From an uncultured Pseudomonadota bacterium (GTDB lineage Bacteria > Myxococcota_A > Polyangia > Nannocystales > Nannocystaceae), in assembly GCA_913061055.1 (NCBI GenBank), contig CAJXVA010000001.1, forward strand, positions 53,062 through 117,061: a DNA stretch of 64,000 nt, given 5' to 3'. Positions 57,563-64,000 of this stretch are shown in pieces (the first letter of the stretch is position 1; every line of letters starts with the position of its first letter). Position numbers and translations under genes: made by a program. A model generated the notes under the pieces. That model was not told where the DNA came from. It did not search any database and worked only from the letters and a program-made list of their open reading frames with translations.

Positions 57563-58342
57563 GTGACTTCCACGGCCCTTCCCCGAGCGAATATCGCTCG
57601 CTACGCCTCAGCGCTTCGTGAAGGCGGTTCGCTTCCGGCGCTTGTGGAGACGGATGGCGGCGAGATGATGGTGGCCAAGTGGCGCGGAGCTGGACAAGGC
57701 GCCGCAGCCTTGGTGGCGGAGGTCATCGCCGGCGAGTTGGCCCGGGCAGGGGGGTTCAACATGCCGGAGCTGGCCGTACTCGAGCTGGATCCGGGGATCG
57801 GGAAGAACGAGCGAGACGAAGAGATTCGCGACCTGCTCGTCGCGAGCGAGGGCGCGAACCTGGGGATGCGATTCCTCGAAGGCGCCCTTGCCTTCGACCC
57901 CGCGGCCCACGTCGTGCTGGCTCCAGGCATCGCCGCGAAGCTGGTCCTGTTCGACAGCATCGTGATGAACGTGGACCGCACGGCCCGCAACACGAACTTG
58001 TTGTGGTGGAACGAAGACCTCTGGCTCATCGACCACGGGGCGTCGCTGTACTGGTACCACGGGTGGGATGGTGCCGTGGAACGTCCGACGCGGGCCTTTC
58101 CCATGGTGGGTCAGCATGTGTTGCTGCCCGTTGCCGACGGGCTCGATGACGCTGCGGGACAGCTTCGATCGACGCTCACTCAGGAGCGAGTTGCGGAGGC
58201 GGTTGCCAGAGTGCCGACCTCGTGGCTCGCCGGAGATGACACGACGGCTCGCAGAGATGCATACGTTGCGTTCCTCATGGCGCGTATCGAGGCGCTTCCG
58301 GCCCTTGCCCAGGAGGCGACCGATGCCCGCGCAGCCCTTTGA
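57563..58342 (+). CDS. HipA-like kinase-fold protein
   Basis: REGGSLPALVETDGGEMMVAKWRGAGQGAAALVAEVIAGELARAGGFNMPELAVLELD...LVLFDSIVMNVDRTARNTNLLWWNEDLWLIDHGASLYWYH. Confidence 0.82.
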   Translation: MTSTALPRANIARYASALREGGSLPALVETDGGEMMVAKWRGAGQGAAALVAEVIAGELARAGGFNMPELAVLELDPGIGKNERDEEIRDLLVASEGANLGMRFLEGALAFDPAAHVVLAPGIAAKLVLFDSIVMNVDRTARNTNLLWWNEDLWLIDHGASLYWYHGWDGAVERPTRAFPMVGQHVLLPVADGLDDAAGQLRSTLTQERVAEAVARVPTSWLAGDDTTARRDAYVAFLMARIEALPALAQEATDARAAL

Positions 58343-58718
58343 CTATGCCGTCGTACGTTGGGTCCCCAACCTCGACCGAGGCGAGTGGCTCAACGTGGGC
58401 GTCGTGCTCTACTGCGCTGTCGCGGACCACATTGCGTGTCGAGTGGAGCTCGACTCAACCCGCGCCGCGGCACTGTGCCCAACGGCGGATCTATCGGGAC
58501 CCACTTTGCATCTGTCGGCCCTCGCGGCGGTATGCCGCGGAGATTCGGTCGCGGGTCCGGTTGCCCAGCTTCCAACCGGGGAGCGGTTCCACTGGTTGGT
58601 GCATCCACGCAGCGCGGCCCTCCAGGTTTCCGACGTGCATGCCGGGTTGTCCGAAGACCTGCACGCAACACTGGACCTGCTGTTCGAGCGGCTCGTACGC
58701 GTTCGCCACCCTGCGTGA
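58323..58718 (+). CDS. DUF3037-like protein
   Basis: MPAQPFDYAVVRWVPNLDRGEWLNVGVVLYCAVADHIACRVELD; overlaps the HipA-like gene by 20 bp. Confidence 0.82.
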   Translation: MPAQPFDYAVVRWVPNLDRGEWLNVGVVLYCAVADHIACRVELDSTRAAALCPTADLSGPTLHLSALAAVCRGDSVAGPVAQLPTGERFHWLVHPRSAALQVSDVHAGLSEDLHATLDLLFERLVRVRHPA

Positions 58719-58733
58719 TAGGTTGTCCACCTG

Positions 58734-59696
58734 ATGTACGGAGCCCTCGGTCGCGCCCGAATCATGGGCCTGGGCTCGGTCCTTGGCCTTGCGGGGTGTG
58801 GTCCCGCCGTCGCCGTCGACACCAGCGACACGACGACGACAACTCAGGGCACATCCGCCGCAACGTCCCTGAACACCGAATCGACGGCGGTGCGGAGTTC
58901 GTCGGGCGTGGATGCGACGACAGGGTCACGACCCCAAGGCACGACCGGGTTCTCGACGTCCGATTCTCCAGCCGACACGCTCATTGGCGACGCGGGGTTC
59001 GGGTACATCACCGACCCAGATGGTGGGCCGAACGAGACCTACTGCACGGTGTGGGAGGATGACGGCTGGTGTCCACGCGGGGAGGCGTGTAGGCCCTTTG
59101 CCAACGATGGCGGCAGAACATGGAACGCCAACCGCTGCAGCCCGATCGCGGATGACCCCGACCTGATCGGGGACCCCTGCGTCGTCGAAGATAGCCCCGT
59201 GTCCGGCTTCGACAGCTGCGAGGCACGGTCCATGTGTCTCGGCGTCGACCCGAAGTCCCTCCAGGGCACCTGTGTTGCCTACTGCGACGGCACCGAGGGA
59301 GCCCCGGTTTGCGCGGACCCCACGACGACCTGCGCGGTCGGTAACGAGGGCGTCCTGGCGGTCTGCCTCCCCAGCTGTGACCCCATGCTGCAGAACTGCG
59401 GCGAGGGAGAGATCTGCACCGGGAACTGGGGCGAACCCGCGAGATTCTTCTGCATGCTGCCGTCGGTGCCCTACTTCAACGGTGCCGGAGTGCAGCCCGC
59501 AGCCTGCGAACAGGGCAACGTCGGAGTCTCGCCCGAGTTGGTGGACGGCTGCCTCGAAGGAGAAACTTGCTGCACCAGCTTCTGCGACCCGTCCTTGCCC
59601 GACAGCTGCGTGGACGGGCTGGAGTGCACACTGTGGACCGCCGAAGGCATGTGTCCTGGTATCTGCGACGAAGCGATCTGCCTCAGCCCGGGCTGA
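58734..59696 (+). CDS. Cys-rich lipoprotein, paralogue of the left-edge gene
   Basis: LGLAGCGPAVAVDTSDTTTTTQGTSAATS lipobox and linker; FDSCEARSMCLGVD...QGTCVAYCDGTEGAPVCADPTTTCAVGNEGVLAVCLPSCDPMLQNC. Confidence 0.85.
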   Translation: MYGALGRARIMGLGSVLGLAGCGPAVAVDTSDTTTTTQGTSAATSLNTESTAVRSSSGVDATTGSRPQGTTGFSTSDSPADTLIGDAGFGYITDPDGGPNETYCTVWEDDGWCPRGEACRPFANDGGRTWNANRCSPIADDPDLIGDPCVVEDSPVSGFDSCEARSMCLGVDPKSLQGTCVAYCDGTEGAPVCADPTTTCAVGNEGVLAVCLPSCDPMLQNCGEGEICTGNWGEPARFFCMLPSVPYFNGAGVQPAACEQGNVGVSPELVDGCLEGETCCTSFCDPSLPDSCVDGLECTLWTAEGMCPGICDEAICLSPG

Positions 59697-59700
59697 CCGC

Positions 59701-60300
59701 TCACCGCCGCCACCCATCGAGCCACGGTCCGGTGAACGAGAACCACCGACGGTGGTCCTTGCAATGGTGCAGCGTGTGCGTCTTGCGAATCCACGCGTAG
59801 TACCGCGTGCGTGGCCGAACGCTCGTGTGGGTCAGCAAGTGAACCCATCCGTTGAGCAGCCCGCCGATGTGGAAAGCAACCGCGGCCGACCAGCCTGGAC
59901 CCCGCCCGAACAGCCACGGCAAGGCCACCCATGCCAACACCGCCAAGGCGGCCAAGATCAACGGCGGGAGCAAGAGGTCGTCGACGACACCGGGGTGCTC
60001 GTGGTGACGACGGTGTGCACGACACACCTCAGGGTCGATGCTCCACGTCCCGATCGCAAGCGGTGGGGCGTGCATCGCAACGTGCATCCCCCACTCCATC
60101 GCCGGCCACAGCGCGGCCACGGCCGCGACCGCCCACAGGTCGCCGAGGACTACGCGATCCCCCGTCGCTCGAACCGCGAGCAACGGCACCAGCGACACGA
60201 GGATCACGTGCGTCGAACGATGGCCGAACAGCACCCGCGCGACGGCCCACCGAGTCCTCGGCCCGTCTTCGGGCGCCATCCTGGGAGGAGCTGCCTTCAC
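59701..60300 (-). CDS. Fatty acid hydroxylase / carotenoid-hydroxylase-like membrane diiron enzyme
   Basis: EWGMHVAMH, CRAHRRHHEH, HLLTHTSV, HTLHHCKDHRRWF histidine boxes. GTG start overlaps the preceding stop (GTGA). Confidence 0.85.
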   Translation of the reverse strand: MKAAPPRMAPEDGPRTRWAVARVLFGHRSTHVILVSLVPLLAVRATGDRVVLGDLWAVAAVAALWPAMEWGMHVAMHAPPLAIGTWSIDPEVCRAHRRHHEHPGVVDDLLLPPLILAALAVLAWVALPWLFGRGPGWSAAVAFHIGGLLNGWVHLLTHTSVRPRTRYYAWIRKTHTLHHCKDHRRWFSFTGPWLDGWRR

Positions 60301-61031
60301 GGCTTGAGCTTGCGCATCCCGTAGAAGCGCTCGGTGCAGCGAGTGCCCGGTTCCAGGATCATCTGGCGGTAGATGCTCTTGACGGCACTGACGTCGACAC
60401 CACCAAAGGCCACGTGTTGGTGCAGCTTCCAGTCGTCGTTGGCTCGCATATGCTCGAACTTGCGGCCATCCCACTGCCAGATGCCCTGCTGCAGCCCTTG
60501 CGTGTTGGTGAAGTGCTGCCCCCACATCTCCGAGTCCGTGAACACCGGCTCGGGATGGGTGTTGTGAACCGAGAAGATGGCACCGTCTTTGTCGGACACA
60601 TCAGTGCTCCAACCGTCGTCCGAGTACTCGACCCGCAACGACGGCACGTGACGCGACGGCGTGTAGATCGTGCGCCCCTCCTGCTCCACGAAGTCTGGAG
60701 AGTTGCAGTACACCTGCGTCGCGAAGAACGTCATGTTCGGCATCGGCATCTTGGTCGAAAGATCCGGCGCCACGTGGATGGCCGAGACGAGTTCGTCGAA
60801 CTCCGGAGAGTTCTCGTAGAAGTGGCCCCGCTCGTAGGACAGGACACCCACACTGAAGATGGCGATGCCCGGTCTCAGTTCCACGACCTCGAGGTCCTCG
60901 GGAACCAGTGGAGCGACCGCATCGTAGTCGATCTCGAAGCTCGTGAAGATGTGGCTATGAATGTGCCACTCCAACAACAAGGAGCGGCCATCGCATTGTG
61001 CGAAGCGGTCGGCGGGGGCGGTGGTGGTCAT
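60297..61031 (-). CDS. Acetoacetate decarboxylase-like fold protein
   Basis: VAPLVPEDLEVVELRPGIAIFSVGVLSYERGHFYENSPEFDELVSAIHVAPD; no detailed family match recognised. Confidence 0.55.
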   Translation of the reverse strand: MTTTAPADRFAQCDGRSLLLEWHIHSHIFTSFEIDYDAVAPLVPEDLEVVELRPGIAIFSVGVLSYERGHFYENSPEFDELVSAIHVAPDLSTKMPMPNMTFFATQVYCNSPDFVEQEGRTIYTPSRHVPSLRVEYSDDGWSTDVSDKDGAIFSVHNTHPEPVFTDSEMWGQHFTNTQGLQQGIWQWDGRKFEHMRANDDWKLHQHVAFGGVDVSAVKSIYRQMILEPGTRCTERFYGMRKLKP

Positions 61032-62335
61032 TGTGAAGGCTCCTCGCGGCGGTCCGTGGTGACGAACCCAAAGTGTTCGGCGGCGTCGTGCATGGCCGCC
61101 GCACAGCGCTGAATCTGGGATGGGGTGTGCTCGGAAGTGACGAACAAGCGGATGCGTGCCTGTCCGACTGGAACTGCGGGAAACTCCATGACGGATCCTT
61201 CGTGTCCACGGCGCATCAGGTAGTCCGCCAGCAAGATCGTGCGGTCCTCAGGGCCGTAGATCACCGGGACGATCCAGCTCTTGCTCGGCCCGATGTCGAC
61301 ATCCGACAGGCTCTCGCGGAGCTGCGCCGCGTTGGCGAGCACGCGTTTGCGCCGCGCATCACCGTCGCTCGACCCCAGCAGTTCCACCGCACGAGCGACG
61401 CCTGCAGTCACGGCAGGGTCCATCGCGCACGAGAACATTCGGCAGCGCGCGTACCAGTTCACGTAGCGCGCCAGCTCGTGGGTCGTGATGAGCGCCCCAC
61501 CCACGCCGCCCAGCGCCTTGGAGAATGTGATGACCAGGTAGTCGACCTGGTCCAACACCCCCTGGGCCTCGGCGACACCGCGACCGTTCGGACCGGCCAC
61601 GCCAAACGAATGCGCTTCGTCGACCAGGACCTGAGCTCCATACGACTTCGCGAGCGGGACGATCTCGCCCAGCGCACCGAAGTCGCCGTCGGCTGAGAAC
61701 ACCCCCTCGGTGCAAACCAGAATCCGGCGACCGCTTGGGGCCAGCTCTTCCAGGATGGTCCTCAGGCTCTCGGGGTCGTTGTGTTCGAAGTAGTGGATCT
61801 TCGCACGAGAGAGTTGAGCGCCCTCGAGGATCGACATGTGCACAGACTTGTCGAGCACGATGTGGTGCCGGCGCTTCATGACCGCGGAGATGGTCCCGGT
61901 GTTGACGGCGTACCCCGACGAGAACAGGGACACGCCGCGGCCCGGCAGGCCCACGAAATCCAGCAAGTTGCGCTCCAGCTGCGAGTGCAGGTCGAGCGTT
62001 CCCGCCTGGACGGGCGAACTGCACGCCCCGAGCCCGTACTGATCCAAGGCCTGCTTCGCAGCCTCGATGACCTCGGGATGCACGCCGTAGCCCAAGTAGT
62101 TGTAAGACGAGAAGTTGAGCAGTTCGACTTCCGTCCCGTCCGTACGGCGCACCCGAGTGGCAGGGCGCTGAGCACCCAGACGGGCCGCTTCGAACGGATA
62201 GCGGCCGTCGGCTTCGACCTTGTCGATCCAATCGGAGAATCGGATCGCCTCAGACTGCTCGCCGTCGATGCTCGACAGGAACATGTCGTACGAGTAGTCC
62301 AGATACTCCGGGCGAGCGCTCGGAGCCTCAGGCAC
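61028..62335 (-). CDS. Alpha-oxoamine synthase (serine palmitoyltransferase / KBL / AONS-like, PLP)
   Basis: NYLGYGVHPEVIEAAKQALDQYGLGACSSPVQAGTLDLHSQLERNLLDF, VLVDEAHSFGVAGPNGRG, LVITFSKALGGVGG (PLP Lys). GTG start at 62335 inferred. Confidence 0.92.
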   Translation of the reverse strand: MPEAPSARPEYLDYSYDMFLSSIDGEQSEAIRFSDWIDKVEADGRYPFEAARLGAQRPATRVRRTDGTEVELLNFSSYNYLGYGVHPEVIEAAKQALDQYGLGACSSPVQAGTLDLHSQLERNLLDFVGLPGRGVSLFSSGYAVNTGTISAVMKRRHHIVLDKSVHMSILEGAQLSRAKIHYFEHNDPESLRTILEELAPSGRRILVCTEGVFSADGDFGALGEIVPLAKSYGAQVLVDEAHSFGVAGPNGRGVAEAQGVLDQVDYLVITFSKALGGVGGALITTHELARYVNWYARCRMFSCAMDPAVTAGVARAVELLGSSDGDARRKRVLANAAQLRESLSDVDIGPSKSWIVPVIYGPEDRTILLADYLMRRGHEGSVMEFPAVPVGQARIRLFVTSEHTPSQIQRCAAAMHDAAEHFGFVTTDRREEPSQ

Positions 62336-62603
62336 TGGCTGCCGCGTCCTTGGCCTGCTTGGTGTGGTGAAGGAGATCGACGAGCCCTCCAATGTCCTTG
62401 AGCGTCGACAGCTCCGAGCGAGGGACTCGGACCCTGAGTTCTCGCATGCTGCACGAAACCACCTCCACGATGTCGAGGCTGCTGGCGCCGAGTTCCTTCA
62501 TGTTGCCCGCAGGCGTCACCACGGCCGGGTCGATCTCGGTGACGATCTCGGTGAGGTGGCGTTTGACGATCTCGAAGATTTCTTCAGTGCTGGGCGTGGT
62601 CAT
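62328..62603 (-). CDS. Acyl carrier protein
   Basis: EEIFEIVKRHLTEIVTEIDPAVVTPAGNMKELGASSLDIVEVVSCSMRELRVRVPRSEL; Ser in GASSLD. Confidence 0.93.
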   Translation of the reverse strand: MTTPSTEEIFEIVKRHLTEIVTEIDPAVVTPAGNMKELGASSLDIVEVVSCSMRELRVRVPRSELSTLKDIGGLVDLLHHTKQAKDAAASA

Positions 62604-63439
62604 TGTGGGTCCTTTTTTGCGAAGAGTTCAGGTTTGCGACGGCGGGCCCGCTCCGCGATGCCCATCAAGCCGTCGAAGAAAGAGAAGCCTTTGTCGACCA
62701 TCAACACTTGCCCGCCGATTGCATCAAGCAGCCCGCTACCCAGCGCCAGTGCGACGTTGGCGATGTCCTCGGGCGTCGTGTAGCAGTCCTCGAAGCCGCC
62801 GAGATTCTCGAGCAGGTTGTGAAAGTCGTCGCCGAAGGTGGCGTCGAACGATTCGGTCCGGACCAGCCGGGATCGAATGATGTTGACCCGAACGCCTTCC
62901 TCGAACAGCCGGAAGTTCATGTACCGGCACATCGTCTCGAGCACCGCTTTGGAGGCCGCGACGAAGTCGTAGTTTTGGAAGAACCGGTCGGGCCCGTCGC
63001 TCGACATCCCCATCACGTAGCGGGGGTATCGGCCAAAGCGCTCGTGGATCGCTTCGGTGTAGGCGTACAGCGGCCAGCCGCTGTAGTCGATGCTCTGGGC
63101 CAGTCCCCGTTGGGACCAGTCTTGCAGCGACGGCGTGCGCAGGGCGAAGGCAACATTGGAGACGAAGACGTCGATGTGATCGTGCTGCGCCGCGATGGTG
63201 TCGAGCAGCGCCCCGGTATCCTCCGCCGACGTGACATCGGCCTCCACGAACAACGGTGGTGGGCCGCCGGCGGCCTCGAAGCGTGCCCGCACCTCCGACA
63301 GGTCGGCCGATCCCCAACGGTACGTGGCGACGACCCGAGCCCCTCGGGCGGCGTAGGCCAGCCCGGTGGCCAGGCCGATCCCCATGGTGCCTCCGGTAAT
63401 GAGAACAACCGAATCGCTGACATCGAAGGTCTGGGTCAT
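62600..63439 (-). CDS. Short-chain dehydrogenase/reductase (enoyl-ACP-reductase-like YX6K type)
   Basis: VVLITGGTMGIGLATGLAYAARG; NYDFVAASKAVLETM (Y-x6-K); VRVNIIRSRLVRTESF. Confidence 0.88.
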   Translation of the reverse strand: MTQTFDVSDSVVLITGGTMGIGLATGLAYAARGARVVATYRWGSADLSEVRARFEAAGGPPPLFVEADVTSAEDTGALLDTIAAQHDHIDVFVSNVAFALRTPSLQDWSQRGLAQSIDYSGWPLYAYTEAIHERFGRYPRYVMGMSSDGPDRFFQNYDFVAASKAVLETMCRYMNFRLFEEGVRVNIIRSRLVRTESFDATFGDDFHNLLENLGGFEDCYTTPEDIANVALALGSGLLDAIGGQVLMVDKGFSFFDGLMGIAERARRRKPELFAKKDPQ

Positions 63440-64000
63440 GTCATTTGCCTTTCATCGAACCGAGCGAGTGAGCTCTCGTGCATCAGGGCCTCCATACTCA
63501 TCGCGCGCTGCAGCGCTTCCCGGCGGGGCAAGCTCAGCGTGTTCTTGAGCAGACGGAGGTTGTCGCGATCGTTGTCGGCCACCGACCACGCCAGCGACTC
63601 CGCTTTGGGCCTCACGTTCGGACGATCGACGACCGCGTTGACGACCCCCGCCGGCAGCGCGTCGCCGCGGATGCTGCGCCCCGTGTACAAGAGTTCGTTG
63701 GCGAGCGCGGGTCCGACGACACTGCCCAGCAAGTGGGTGATCCCCATCCCCGGCGTGATGCCCAGGGTCATGAAGTTGGCACAGTGGCGGCTGCCCGACG
63801 CCAGGACGAGCAAGTCGCAGGCGAGCATCAGGGCGAAGCCTCCACCAAGCGTGTCCCCTTCAACCGCGGCGATGACGGGAACCGGGGTCTGCAGGACTTT
63901 CAGGCCCAGCGTGAGCTCGGCGGGGGAGATTCGATGGGAGACGACGTCACGCAACGTCTCGCGAGTCGCTCCGCTGCAGAACCATCGTTCCGTCCCCGCC
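63436..64000 (-). CDS. Crotonase-family enzyme, PksI/ECH2-like; 5' end truncated by window edge
   Basis: Frame open to base 64000: GTERWFCSGATRETLRDVV...VIAAVEGDTLGGGFALMLACDLLVLASGSRHCANFMTLGITPGMGITHLLGSVVGPALANELLYTGRSIRGDAL. Track ORF starts internally at 63954. Confidence 0.85.
   Translation of the reverse strand, partial: AGTERWFCSGATRETLRDVVSHRISPAELTLGLKVLQTPVPVIAAVEGDTLGGGFALMLACDLLVLASGSRHCANFMTLGITPGMGITHLLGSVVGPALANELLYTGRSIRGDALPAGVVNAVVDRPNVRPKAESLAWSVADNDRDNLRLLKNTLSLPRREALQRAMSMEALMHESSLARFDERQMT

Noticed and set aside
57451-57621. 57-codon plus ORF with lipobox-like LNSACGG
   Set aside because: Overlaps the start of the HipA-like gene in another frame; too short and poorly supported to call.

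Overview
GC-rich bacterial window, probably myxobacterial: many Cys-rich or S/T-linker lipoproteins, zinc-finger Ser/Thr kinases, Myxococcales-type sigma factors and a bactofilin. Most long ORFs in the track are antisense or off-frame shadows; I kept about 50 protein genes. Main content: (1) 1-23.5 kb is mostly housekeeping and lipoprotein genes, including an orphan response regulator, aroA, a TrmA/RumA-type RNA methyltransferase, a duplicated lipoprotein gene pair, tandem CAP-domain genes, an M19 dipeptidase and a bactofilin. (2) 23.5-35.9 kb is a compact, divergently transcribed NRPS cluster: stand-alone C, stand-alone A, P450, aminotransferase-PCP fusion // amidinotransferase, A-PCP-C-A-PCP NRPS, with no thioesterase domain. 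I do not recognise it as a known pathway. (3) 35.9-39.8 kb is a divergent sigma factor / zinc-finger-kinase-TPR pair, with a second such pair at 52.3-55.3 kb. (4) 40-43.1 kb is boxC-boxB (benzoyl-CoA epoxidation), without boxA nearby. (5) 43.2-45.2 kb looks like a zinc-starvation locus: Fur/Zur, COG0523 GTPase and Cys-less L33, with a perfect palindrome in the divergent promoter. (6) 59.7-64 kb is a six-gene operon with overlapping ends (PksI-like crotonase, YX6K SDR, ACP, alpha-oxoamine synthase, acetoacetate-decarboxylase-like, fatty acid hydroxylase) that runs off the right edge. No rRNA, tRNA, CRISPR array or transposase was recognised by eye. All family calls are from motif reading, not database searches.
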